From NCBI RefSeq assembly GCF_004187715.1, contig NZ_QZWF01000003.1, forward strand, positions 372,001 to 436,000: 64,000 bases of DNA, in the 5' to 3' direction. How positions within the stretch are numbered: position 1 is the stretch's first letter; each line of letters begins with the position of its first letter. Of this stretch, positions 40,860 through 49,028 are shown piece by piece. A model generated the notes under the pieces. That model saw only the letters and a list, made by a program, of their open reading frames with translations. It did no database searches and had not been told where the DNA came from. The stretch is from Streptomyces sp. F001. Its GTDB lineage: Bacteria; Actinomycetota; Actinomycetes; Streptomycetales; Streptomycetaceae. The translations under genes were made by a program, and so were the position numbers.

Positions 40860-42347
40860 TCAGTTGTCGCCGACTCGGGAGCCCAGGGTGAGTTCGACGG
40901 TGTTGGTCCTGCCGTCGCGCTCGTAGGTGATCGTGACCTTGTCGCCGGGCTTGTGGGTCCAGATCTCGCCGATCAGGGTGGGGCCGCTGTCGATCACCGT
41001 GTCGTCGAGCTTCGTGATGACGTCGCCGGGCCTCAGGCCCGCCTCGTCCGCGGGGCCGCCCGCCTCGACGGGGTCGGAGCCGCCGGCGCCCGTGTCGGTG
41101 ATCTTCGCGCCGTCGCCCGAGTCCTCCAGGGAGACGGACGCGCCGATCTTCGCGTACACCGGCTTGCCGTTCTTGATCAGCTCCTGGGCGACGTACTCGG
41201 CCTGGTTGATGGGGATGGCGAAGCCCAGGCCGATGGAGCCGGACTGGCCGGTGCCGAACCCGCCGTTGCTGCTGGACTGGATCGCGGAGTTGATGCCGAT
41301 GACATTGCCCTGCGCGTCCAGCAGCGGGCCGCCGGAGTTGCCGGGGTTGATCGAGGCGTCGGTCTGCAGCGCGCTCATGTACGACGCCTGGCTGCCGGTG
41401 CCGTCGCTGGAGGCCACAGGGCGGTTCTTGGCGCTGATGATGCCCGTGGTCACCGTGTTGGACAGGCCGAAGGGGGCGCCGATGGCGATCGTCGAGTCGC
41501 CGACGGCCACCTTGTCGGAGTCGCCCAGGGTGAGCGGCTTGAGGCCCGAGGGGGCGTCCTCGAGCTTGATGACCGCCACGTCGTAGCCCTGTGCGTTGCC
41601 GACGACCTGGGCGTCGTACTTCTTGCCGTTCGCGAAGGTGGCCGTGAGCTTGCCGCCGTCGACCGCGTCCGCCACCACGTGGTTGTTGGTGACGATGTGG
41701 CCCTCGGTGTCGAAGACGAAGCCGGTGCCCGTGCCGCCCTCGCCGCTGCTGCTCTCGGCTTCTATGGTGACCGTGCTCGGCAGCGCCTTCGCGGTCACGG
41801 CCGCGACCGTACCGGCGTCCCGCTTGAGGTCGCCGCCACTGTCGGACGCGGAGACGGTGGTGGAGCTGGTGTCGTCCTCGTTCTTGGCGAGCGTGTAGCC
41901 GAGTCCGCCGCCCAGACCGCCCGCGACCAGCGCGGCCACCAGGACCGCGGCGAGCAGACCGCCGCGCCTGCGGTCGGGCTTCGGTGCGGGCTGCTGGTAC
42001 GAGGACCCCCAGCCGGAGCCGTCACCCGCCCCGCCGCTGCCGGCGGCGTACGCCGGGGTGGGCGGCGGCGGGGGCGGCCAGCCACCCTCGGGTGCGGAGC
42101 CGGAGGCCGCGGTCCGGGGTGCGGGTTCGAGGAGCCGCCCTCGGGGGTCGCCGACGCGTAGGCGGGCGCCCCTTGGGCAGGGGCGCCGGGAGCCGGGGCC
42201 CAGGCGCCGGCGGTGCGGCCGGGATCGGGGTCGTCGGCGCGTCGGCGGCGGGCGGGGCCGGCTGCGGGGAGGCTGCGGGGGTGTCCACCGGCACGGGGGT
42301 GCAGACGGGGCCGGGGGTACCGCAGTGCCCTCGTTCTCGGTGCTCAC
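40860..42347 (-). CDS. HtrA-like trypsin-type serine protease with PDZ domain
   Basis: 496 codons; GTG 42347 with GAGGAG upstream. After a cytoplasmic Pro-rich segment there is one membrane helix (GGLLAAVLVAALVAGGLGGGLG, about 140-162). The protease domain shows the triad: His in IVTNNHVVADA (about 222), Asp in AQGYDVAVIKL (about 255) and Ser in INPGNSGGPLLD (about 337). A PDZ domain ends the protein (EAGLRPGDVITKLDD). Extracytoplasmic quality-control protease. The N-terminal 100 codons contain three apparent single-base losses that cancel; the frame is restored before the membrane helix. Confidence 0.9.
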   Translation of the reverse strand: MSTENEGTAVPPAPSAPPCRWTPPQPPRSRPRPPPTRRRPRSRPHRRRLGPGSRRPCPRGARLRVGDPRGRLLEPAPRTAASGSAPEGGWPPPPPPTPAYAAGSGGAGDGSGWGSSYQQPAPKPDRRRGGLLAAVLVAALVAGGLGGGLGYTLAKNEDDTSSTTVSASDSGGDLKRDAGTVAAVTAKALPSTVTIEAESSSGEGGTGTGFVFDTEGHIVTNNHVVADAVDGGKLTATFANGKKYDAQVVGNAQGYDVAVIKLEDAPSGLKPLTLGDSDKVAVGDSTIAIGAPFGLSNTVTTGIISAKNRPVASSDGTGSQASYMSALQTDASINPGNSGGPLLDAQGNVIGINSAIQSSSNGGFGTGQSGSIGLGFAIPINQAEYVAQELIKNGKPVYAKIGASVSLEDSGDGAKITDTGAGGSDPVEAGGPADEAGLRPGDVITKLDDTVIDSGPTLIGEIWTHKPGDKVTITYERDGRTNTVELTLGSRVGDN

Positions 42348-42581
42348 AGCTTTTCTCCTCGGTCCACGGCTGTTGTTCTGGCTATGCAGCTGTGCATGTG
42401 CTCGCTTGTGCTTTTGTATGCCGTCAGCTTTTCCCACAGGCTGTCAGGGCACCATAAGCGGTCGCTGTGGATGTTCGATTCTCCTTTATATAGAACCTCT
42501 CCGACTAAAGGGATGTCTTCCCACCGCCGGGGGGACGCCTCCGAGCCGACGGCCACCCCTTCCCGGTGGCACCATGACGCG
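42348..42581. promoter_or_regulatory. Divergent region between htrA-like and GDPD genes
   Basis: 234 bp. An A/T-rich tract GATTCTCCTTTATATAGAAC (42477-42496) offers a TATATA -10 candidate. No PHO-box repeats are clear. Confidence 0.4.
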
Positions 42582-43409
42582 GTGACCCACGCACGACAGC
42601 ACCGGATCCAGGTCGTCGCCCACCGTGGTGCCTCCGAGGACGCCCCCGAGCACACCCTGGCCGCGTACAAGAAGGCGATCGAGGACGGGGCGGACGCCCT
42701 CGAGTGCGATGTCCGCCTGACCGCGGACGGCCATCTCGTCTGCGTCCACGACCGCCGCGTCGACCGTACGTCCAACGGTCGCGGCGCGGTCTCCGCGCTG
42801 GAGCTCGCCGACCTCACCGCTCTGGACTTCGGTTCCTGGAAGCACCGCGGCTCCCCGCGTCACCGGGACGAGGAGCCCGACTGGGAGCACCGTCCGGAGG
42901 ACCCGGCCGAGACCTCCGTCCTCACCCTGGAGCGGCTGCTGGAGCTTGTCGCCGACGCCGGGCGGCAGGTGGAACTGGCCATCGAGACGAAGCACCCCAC
43001 GCGCTGGGCGGGGCAGGTCGAGGAACGGCTGCTGCTGCTCCTGAAGCGGTTCGGGCTCGACGCCCCGGCAGCCCCCGAGAAGTCGCAGGTACGGGTCATG
43101 AGCTTCTCCGCGCGCTCGCTGCACCGCGTCCGGGCGGCCTCGCCGACGCTGCCGACGGTCTATCTGATGCAGTTCGTCTCGCCCCGGCTGCGCGACGGAC
43201 GGCTCCCCGCGGGTGTCCGAATCGCGGGCCCCTCGATCCGGATCGTGCGCAATCACCCGACGTACATCGAGCGCCTGAAGCGGGCCGGCCACCAGGTGCA
43301 CGTGTGGACCGTGAACGAGCCCGGGGACGTGGATCTCTGCCTCGGCCTGGGCGTTGACGCCATCATCACCAACCGCCCCCGCACGGTACTGGGGTGGCTG
43401 GGTCGCTGA
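42582..43409 (+). CDS. glpQ: Glycerophosphodiester phosphodiesterase
   Basis: 275 aa from GTG 42582. GDPD/PI-PLC-X-like TIM barrel: VVAHRGASEDAPEHTLAAY (catalytic His/Arg, about 12-30), DALECDVRLTADGHLVCVHDRRVDRTSNGRG (metal ligands Glu, Asp and catalytic His; here split as DALECDVRLTADGHLVC and VHDRRVDRTSNGRG). Also LAIETKHPTRW (Glu), VRVMSFSARSLHRV and VHVWTVNEPGDVDL (C-terminal Trp/Asn). It hydrolyses glycerophosphodiesters to glycerol-3-phosphate and an alcohol. No signal peptide, so cytoplasmic. In Streptomyces, phosphate starvation often induces it, but no PHO box was clear. Confidence 0.93.
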   Translation: MTHARQHRIQVVAHRGASEDAPEHTLAAYKKAIEDGADALECDVRLTADGHLVCVHDRRVDRTSNGRGAVSALELADLTALDFGSWKHRGSPRHRDEEPDWEHRPEDPAETSVLTLERLLELVADAGRQVELAIETKHPTRWAGQVEERLLLLLKRFGLDAPAAPEKSQVRVMSFSARSLHRVRAASPTLPTVYLMQFVSPRLRDGRLPAGVRIAGPSIRIVRNHPTYIERLKRAGHQVHVWTVNEPGDVDLCLGLGVDAIITNRPRTVLGWLGR

Positions 43410-43635
43410 CCCATGAAACCAACCTTGACCCGATCGTTCACCTGCACCATTCTCCCGTCTCGGCCATACCGTCGAAATCCAGCCACACACCGACCGGCTC
43501 ATCACGGGGAGTGCACCGGCGCGTTCGGTCCGTGTTCGATCGTTGCGAATGCGTCACCGGAGGTGGATTGGCCGGTTTCCGGTACAGGCCATTGGGGCAT
43601 CCACACCGTGGCGTGGGGCGAAGGAGGTCTCGGGG
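43410..43635. promoter_or_regulatory. Spacer upstream of RsbW-like gene
   Basis: 226 bp, ribosome site AAGGAGGT at 43621-43628. One isolated GTTCACC heptamer occurs at 43436-43442; a functional PHO box needs two. No gene supported. Confidence 0.35.
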
Positions 43636-44187
43636 GTGGCGTTGGTGGTGGCACAGGAGGTGCCCACGTCGTCGAGCATGGCCGTACCCCATGGCCCTGC
43701 GGGCGTGGGGGAAGCAAGGCACCGGATGCGTGATCAGCTGCGCAGGGGTGGCGTTGCGGAATCGGTCATCGACGATGCCGTACTGATCCTTTCCGAACTT
43801 TTGAGCAACGCGTGCAAACACGGCCGACCACTGGGCGACGCCCTGGCCGGTGACGGCGACGTCCGGGCCGCATGGCGCGTGGACCCGGGGGGCCGGCTGG
43901 TCGTCGAGGTGACGGACGGCGGCGGACCGACGCGGCCGGCCCCGGCGACCCCTTCGGTCACCGCACACGGGGGCCGCGGGCTGAACATCATCACGGCACT
44001 GGCCGACGACTGGGGCGTCCGGGACGACACCCGGGGCGAGGTCACGGTGTGGGTCGTGGTCCACGACGACGTACACGATCCCGACGCGGCGCACCGACGC
44101 GACGACTTCGCTACGCGTGTCACGGCCCCGTCGGTGTCGTCCATACCGGACCTGGACTTCGCGGACGCGTTCGACGACCTGGACTGA
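43636..44187 (+). CDS. RsbW-like ATP-binding anti-sigma-type protein
   Basis: 183 aa from GTG 43636, 7 nt after AAGGAGGT. HATPase motifs: LILSELLSNACKHGRPL (N box, about 55-71), LVVEVTDGGGPTRP (G1, about 95-108) and AHGGRGLNIITALADDWG (G2, about 118-135). The C-terminal 45 residues are acidic (DLDFADAFDDLD). Homologues are conserved beside GDPD in Streptomyces. Family kinases phosphorylate anti-anti-sigma proteins; the partner here is unknown. The PP2C-type phosphatase at 47434 is a possible counterpart. Confidence 0.88.
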   Translation: MALVVAQEVPTSSSMAVPHGPAGVGEARHRMRDQLRRGGVAESVIDDAVLILSELLSNACKHGRPLGDALAGDGDVRAAWRVDPGGRLVVEVTDGGGPTRPAPATPSVTAHGGRGLNIITALADDWGVRDDTRGEVTVWVVVHDDVHDPDAAHRRDDFATRVTAPSVSSIPDLDFADAFDDLD

Positions 44188-44250
44188 ACGCCCCGTCGAC
44201 GGGGGCGACCCGGGCAGCACCTCGCACCGGGCACCCGCCGACAGCTCCCG

Positions 44251-44277
44251 TTGTCCACAACGCCGCCGTCATCCACA
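44251..44277. promoter_or_regulatory. DnaA-box pair upstream of DUF5926 gene
   Basis: TTGTCCACA (44251-44259, exact Streptomyces consensus) and TCATCCACA (44269-44277) are spaced 18 bp start to start. Confidence 0.5.
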
Positions 44278-44352
44278 GGTTCCCGTCACCCCGCGTACGA
44301 ACGGCTAGGCTCCCGCCCGTACGAGACGAGCCGTAACCGGGAGACACCCACC

Positions 44353-45318
44353 ATGGCCAAGAAGCGACCCCAGACGAAGGCCACGCGCCCGCAGCTCACG
44401 GACGGAGAGATCCCGGTCGTCGGCGCCCGTGAGCCCTGCCCCTGCGGCAGCGGACGCCGGTACAAGGCCTGCCACGGCAGGGCCGCCGCACAGGCCGCGA
44501 CCGAGCTGGTGCACCGCCCGTTCGAGGGCCTGCCCGGCGAGTGCGACTGGGTGGCCCTGCGCGAGCTGGTCCCGGCGGCCACGGCCGAGCTGACCCTGAA
44601 GAGCGGCCTCCCCGAGGGCGTCCCGTCGGTCACGCTGGCCACCGTTCTGCCGATGGCCTGGCCCGCCCTGCGTCGCGACGACGGCTCGGTCCTGCTCGGC
44701 CTGCAGAACGACACGGCGTCCGGTGACATCAGCCGTGATCTCGCCGACACCCTGCAGCGCGCCCTGGAGGCCGAGCCGGGCACGCCGGTGCAGGGCCGCC
44801 GCGCCCCGGCCGAGGGCCCGCGACTGCAGGACCTGCTCGACCCGAAGGGCGCCTTCGAGCCGGTCGTGCACCCGGGCTTCGAGTTCTGGGTCCCGGACCC
44901 GGAGAACGCCACGCCGGAGGTGACCGCCTCCCTGGAGCGGGCCAACGCCGCCGCCATCCCGACGGTGAAGCTCCAGGGCGTCGACGCCGCCTACTGGTGC
45001 GAGACCCCGGAGAAGAACCACCTTCGCTGGGTCATGCCGCACCCGGAGGAGCAGCTTCTGGACGCCCTCGCTCGACTGCACGCGGCCGGCCGGTCGAACC
45101 TCGGGGAGGGCACCCGGCTCGTCGGCTCCTTCCGGGCGCACGGTCTCACCGTCCCGGTCTGGGACCTGCCGAGCGGTGTCACCGCCGAGGCCATCGAGAA
45201 GCCGGCGGTCGAGTTCGCCGAGCGTCTCGCCGCCGCCCTGGCCACGGACGCGCCGCTCACGGCGGACGAGCGCCGCGCGCGCGGCGGTCTGACCAACCGA
45301 CAGGTCACTCTCAGCTGA
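44353..45318 (+). CDS. DUF5926 family protein with SEC-C zinc motif
   Basis: 321 aa from ATG 44353. The N-terminal SEC-C-like zinc site EPCPCGSGRRYKACHGR (about 27-43, CxCx8CH) follows a basic tail (KKRPQTKATRPQL). The remaining 270 residues are an actinobacterial-specific domain (LKSGLPEGVPSVTLATVLPMAW, VVHPGFEFWVPDPENATPEV, LRWVMPHPEEQLLDALARLH). SEC-C is the SecA C-terminal motif, binding SecB or ribosomes. The overall function of DUF5926 is unknown. A hairpin at 45337 ends the transcript. Confidence 0.9.
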   Translation: MAKKRPQTKATRPQLTDGEIPVVGAREPCPCGSGRRYKACHGRAAAQAATELVHRPFEGLPGECDWVALRELVPAATAELTLKSGLPEGVPSVTLATVLPMAWPALRRDDGSVLLGLQNDTASGDISRDLADTLQRALEAEPGTPVQGRRAPAEGPRLQDLLDPKGAFEPVVHPGFEFWVPDPENATPEVTASLERANAAAIPTVKLQGVDAAYWCETPEKNHLRWVMPHPEEQLLDALARLHAAGRSNLGEGTRLVGSFRAHGLTVPVWDLPSGVTAEAIEKPAVEFAERLAAALATDAPLTADERRARGGLTNRQVTLS

Positions 45319-45336
45319 CGCACAGCGAAGTCACCG

Positions 45337-45366
45337 GGTTCGGCTGACCGGTCGGTCAGCCGAACC
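45337..45366 (+). terminator. Strong hairpin after DUF5926 gene
   Basis: GGTTCGGCTGACC-GGTC-GGTCAGCCGAACC: perfect 13-bp stem, 4-nt loop, 18 bp beyond the stop. Confidence 0.85.
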
Positions 45367-45490
45367 ACCCGGCGAAACGGCGCATCGGCCCACAACTCCC
45401 GTTTCCAACAGGCCAGTCGGTGTCCGGATTGCCGAGGAAAACCGGAGATCGAATTTGCGAACAGCCGATCTCTTGTTACCGTTCCAGTAG

Positions 45491-45528
45491 CCCGGTTGCT
45501 GGTGCATCCCCCGTCGCCAGCAACCGGG
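45491..45528. terminator. Second hairpin between convergent genes
   Basis: CCCGGTTGCTGG / CCAGCAACCGGG, 12-bp stem and 14-nt loop, followed by TCCTTCT on the + strand; also 41 bp past the stop of the leftward secreted-protein gene. Confidence 0.75.
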
Positions 45529-45569
45529 TCCTTCTATGTGCGGCGTCGCTCACGGAACGCCGCCACGTG

Positions 45570-46208
45570 TCAACTGCCCGTAGGCGCACTGAAGTTGCTG
45601 CCCGAGCGCAGCAGCAGCGGACCCCGTCCGCCGCGCGCCGCGTACTCCGCGACCGCCGAGTAGTCCCCGGGATCCCCCTGCGTCCGCTCGCGGGGCGTCT
45701 CGCAGCTGGCCGGCTCGTCCTCCGCGCCCACCGCGCACCGCATCTGCACCGTGCGGTCACCCGGCCCCATCAGGCTCAGTACGGCGTCCAGGGCGTCGCC
45801 GGTCGCATTGCGGTAGTAGGTACGCGCCCAGGTCTGTTCGCCCTGTGTCAGGACACAGGTCTGCGCCTCGATGCCGTCGGGGGAGGCGAGTTCGGGGCCG
45901 CAGCGGGCGGCGGTCGCCAGGCCCAGGCCGAGCAGGAACGGGGAGCGCCTCGGCGCGGGCCGGTCGGCGGACGCCGCCGCGCCCTCACCGACGGCGGCGG
46001 CGTCATCGTGAGGAGCACCGGTGTCAGGGCGGGAACCCGCAGTGCCGTCGCGGGAACCCACGGTGCCAAAACCTTTGGCGTCGCCGCGCGGGGACAGCCG
46101 TACGGTCAGGGGGTCCGGTTCGCCCACGGGGCCCGCGGACGCCACGGCCAGTGGCAGCGCGACCGCGCACGCCACGACGCCCGCGAGGGCGAGCAGGCGG
46201 ACATTCAT
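45570..46208 (-). CDS. Secreted protein with four cysteines, unknown
   Basis: 212 aa from ATG 46208; no obvious ribosome site, so the start is less certain. Signal peptide: VRLLALAGVVACAVALPLAVASAG. Ser/Ala/Asp-rich middle. Possible globular part at about 105-190: AARCGPELASPDGIEAQTC, WARTYYRNATGDALDAVLSL, VQMRCAVGAEDEPASCETP, with two Cys pairs likely disulphide-bonded. Conserved in Streptomyces but without a known function. Confidence 0.8.
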   Translation of the reverse strand: MNVRLLALAGVVACAVALPLAVASAGPVGEPDPLTVRLSPRGDAKGFGTVGSRDGTAGSRPDTGAPHDDAAAVGEGAAASADRPAPRRSPFLLGLGLATAARCGPELASPDGIEAQTCVLTQGEQTWARTYYRNATGDALDAVLSLMGPGDRTVQMRCAVGAEDEPASCETPRERTQGDPGDYSAVAEYAARGGRGPLLLRSGSNFSAPTGS

Positions 46209-46263
46209 GAAGGGACGATAACGAGCCGGCCGGCGCACCCGGTTCCGTGCGCGCCCGACACCC

Positions 46264-46929
46264 CTAGAACTCGGGCGCGCTCACACCCGTACGAGTGAGA
46301 GCCTCGACCACCGCGTCCACCACGGCCTCCACGTCGGGCACCCAGGGAGCGGCCGAGCCGGGCAGCGGAGCCCGCTCCCAGCGAATCTGACCCTGGCCGG
46401 TCTCGGACGGGGGCAGCGCGAGATAGCCGCCCTCACTGTGAAAGCGCAGCGAACCGGGGACGAAGTCCTTGGCGTAAAGCAGTTCGCCCAACTGCTCCAT
46501 GGAGTACGGCCGGACGAGCAGCGCCCAGCGTGTGCGGGAGGCGAGGACCGGACCGAGGCGCATTCCCTTGTGGTCCAGCACGTCGAGGGCGCGGGCCGCA
46601 GCGGGGGCGGGGAGACTGACCGCGCAGGGGGCCCGGCCGCCGGTGGCGAGGATGATCGGCGCCGTGGGCCGGTTGGTCCACCACCAGCGCACCATGCGCT
46701 CGTCGGTGGTGGCCGCGAGCAGGCCGGGGTCGAAGGGGTGTGCTCCGGGCACCGTGCACTCGGGGTCGGGGCAGCCGCAGCGGGCCCGTCCCTGCGGGTC
46801 CGCCGTGACGCCCGGGAGTACCGGCCACTTCCATTCCGTCGCGAAGGTCAGGGCCGCGCTGAGCACCTCAGGCCTCCCGTTGTTCCGCCTGGACAGGAGC
46901 CTGCGTCGCCTTCCGAGGATCTCGCGCAT
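46264..46929 (-). CDS. Prim-Pol-like protein (bifunctional primase/polymerase domain)
   Basis: 221 aa from ATG 46929 (AAGGAA upstream). The Prim-Pol domain reads ATEWKWPVLPGVTADPQGRA with a Cys stem (CGCPDPECTVPGAHPFDPG), then TNRPTAPIILATGGRAPCAV and the C-terminal LRFHSEGGYLALPPSETG. Catalytic acidic residues of active Prim-Pols are not obvious, so the enzyme may be inactive or divergent. It is a core gene in Streptomyces, next to a regulator operon; role unknown. Confidence 0.8.
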   Translation of the reverse strand: MREILGRRRRLLSRRNNGRPEVLSAALTFATEWKWPVLPGVTADPQGRARCGCPDPECTVPGAHPFDPGLLAATTDERMVRWWWTNRPTAPIILATGGRAPCAVSLPAPAAARALDVLDHKGMRLGPVLASRTRWALLVRPYSMEQLGELLYAKDFVPGSLRFHSEGGYLALPPSETGQGQIRWERAPLPGSAAPWVPDVEAVVDAVVEALTRTGVSAPEF

Positions 46930-47433
46930 GAGCGCTCGTTCCTTTCCGTTGCACGCCTGGCAACACCGTGGACCACATCACACCATGTGTCGATCACTTC
47001 ACTGTGCGTACCTGTTGGCGCATCACACCCGTGCTCTTCAAACACGGGGAACCCCTATGGGCCGAGCGTTGGCTGCGTCCGCGTCCATACTGCGTCTGTC
47101 AAAAGCATGGCGTGGCGTGGGGTGGCGAAGTGTGGCGTTTGCCGTCCCGAGTATTTCTCTCCGCCGCCGCCACGGGAGGATGGGGCTCGGTCGTCGGTGG
47201 TTAAGACGCCCGGGTCCGTCGCCAGGTTCCGGGTGGCCCCCAACCACCCCTGGCCTTCTCCGAGTACGTACCCATCACGACCGCTGTGACGCTCCGTCGA
47301 GCAAGCCCAGTCGACCGCAATAGGCCCTTACCCGAGGCAGTTTTCAGCCAACTTCCGCTTTTCGCAAGAGTTCCCAGGAGATCCATCCCAAGACCACGGC
47401 AGCCCCACGGACACCAGGAATCCCAGCAGGACA
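46930..47433. other. Intergenic 504 bp upstream of PP2C gene
   Basis: Holds the promoters of both divergent genes. The stretch CATGGCGTGGCGTGGGGTGG is repetitive but short. I see no small gene or clear operator. Confidence 0.4.
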
Positions 47434-48942
47434 ATGCTGGACATCTCCTCACGAGTGCGTGTACATGTGGAGACACTGCTAGCGGCGCAGAATGACATGG
47501 GGGTTCGCGATGCTTTTGCGCAAAACGCACCGGTCGGAAAGCCGGACGCCATGAACGCCCCGCACCCTTCGAAAGTGGCCGGAATCGATTCAACGGTTCC
47601 GGCGCCCGCACACACTGTCGCCCCCTCCGCCTCCACCACGTCCGCCGTCACCACCGGCCCGGGAGCCCTTCTCCAGGACCGGCTCGCCGGCTGGGTCTCG
47701 GACCTCACGACCCTCCACGAACTCACCGAACGCCTGGCCCGCACGGACGCACTGCCCGCAGCGCTCCAGGAACTGCTGCGCGCCGGAGCCGCCCTGGTGG
47801 GCGCCTCGCGCGGGCTTGTCGTTCTGGAACCGGCCGACGGACTCGGCCCCCACACGACCCTCGGGCTCGGCCTCGGCCAGGCCGACCTCGGTCACCTCGA
47901 GACCGTGCCGCGCGCCTCGATGCCGTACGGCGAACTGCTCGACACGCCGCCCGGGCCGCCCACCGAGGTACGCGAGATCGTCCGGCCCGACCTGTTCGCC
48001 GAGGACGGGCTCGACCCCCGCCACCGCGAGGTGGCCGCCCGCCTCGGCTACGCCGCCAGCTACGCACTCCCCCTGTCCGCCGAAACCGCCGGTCGGGTCG
48101 GCGCCGCCATGTGGGTCTACGACGAGCCCGCCGAACCGGTCGAGCGGCAACGGCACCTCGTCGGCCTGTACACCCGCTACGCAGCCGAACACCTCGCGCG
48201 GCTCCTCGAAGTCGAGCGCACGCGCGCGTGCATGGCGACGATCTCCGAGGAACTGCTCCCCTCCCGGCTGCCCCGCATCTCCGGCGTCCAGCTCGCCGCC
48301 CGGCACCACACCGGCCCGCGCGGCGGCGGCGACTGGTACGACGCGCTGCCGCTGCCCGACGCGGCCCTCAGTCTCGCCGTCGGCTCGGTCACCGGGTCGG
48401 GGCCCAGCGCCGTCGCCGCGATGGGACGGCTGCGGGCGTCGCTGCGGGCGTACGCCGTGATGGAGGGCGAGGACCCGGTCGCCGTCCTGTCCGACCTGGA
48501 GCTGCTGCTGCGGCTGACCGAGCCCGCCCGCTCGGCCACCGCGCTGTTCGCCTACTGCGAGCCCGACCTTCACAAGATCACGCTGGCCGGTGCCGGGCAC
48601 ACCCCGCCGCTGCTGATCGGGGAGCGGCGCACGGAGTTCGTGGAGACCTCCGTCTCGGCCCCGCTGGGCATGCTCGCCTGCTGGGAGGCGCCGAGCGTGG
48701 AGGTGCAGGCGACGGCGGGAGAGACGGTTCTGCTCTACACCGACGGGCTGCTGCAGCGCACCGGCGATCCCGTCGACCGCGCCTTCGCCCGGCTCCATGC
48801 GGCGGCGGCCGGACTCTCCCGGACCAAGCGGCGCGACCCGGAGGCGATCGTCGACCACATTCTGCGGACCGTCCTGCCGGACGGGCTGGACGCCGGGGAC
48901 AGCGAGGAGGACGTCGTCCTGCTGGCGGCGCGTTTCGAGTGA
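47434..48942 (+). CDS. GAF + PP2C (SpoIIE-type) serine phosphatase
   Basis: 502 aa from ATG 47434 (CAGCAGGACA upstream). N-terminal 75 residues disordered; GAF-like sensor about 80-255 (LHELTERLARTDALPAALQE, LGYAASYALPLSAETAGRVG). The SpoIIE/PP2C_SIG domain (about 270-500) has GGGDWYDALPLPD (metal Asp), FAYCEPDLHKITLAGAGHTPPLL and ETVLLYTDGLLQR (metal Asp). These phosphatases act on anti-anti-sigma factors opposite RsbW-like kinases. Several RsbW-like kinases lie in this window. Confidence 0.93.
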   Translation: MLDISSRVRVHVETLLAAQNDMGVRDAFAQNAPVGKPDAMNAPHPSKVAGIDSTVPAPAHTVAPSASTTSAVTTGPGALLQDRLAGWVSDLTTLHELTERLARTDALPAALQELLRAGAALVGASRGLVVLEPADGLGPHTTLGLGLGQADLGHLETVPRASMPYGELLDTPPGPPTEVREIVRPDLFAEDGLDPRHREVAARLGYAASYALPLSAETAGRVGAAMWVYDEPAEPVERQRHLVGLYTRYAAEHLARLLEVERTRACMATISEELLPSRLPRISGVQLAARHHTGPRGGGDWYDALPLPDAALSLAVGSVTGSGPSAVAAMGRLRASLRAYAVMEGEDPVAVLSDLELLLRLTEPARSATALFAYCEPDLHKITLAGAGHTPPLLIGERRTEFVETSVSAPLGMLACWEAPSVEVQATAGETVLLYTDGLLQRTGDPVDRAFARLHAAAAGLSRTKRRDPEAIVDHILRTVLPDGLDAGDSEEDVVLLAARFE

Positions 48943-49028
48943 GGCGGTAAGAGGTCTTTCGGCCCTGGGCCCCCTTCCGTGCGACCGTACGATGGAGGGG
49001 GTCCAGTGCCGTATCTAGGAGGATGACC

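Noticed and set aside
40597..40926. 109-codon plus-strand frame across tRNA-Ser(TGA)
   Set aside because: Overlaps a tRNA and terminators; no ribosome site.
43436..43442. PHO box (GTTCACC)
   Set aside because: Only one heptamer, so phosphate control of the RsbW-like gene or GDPD is not supported.
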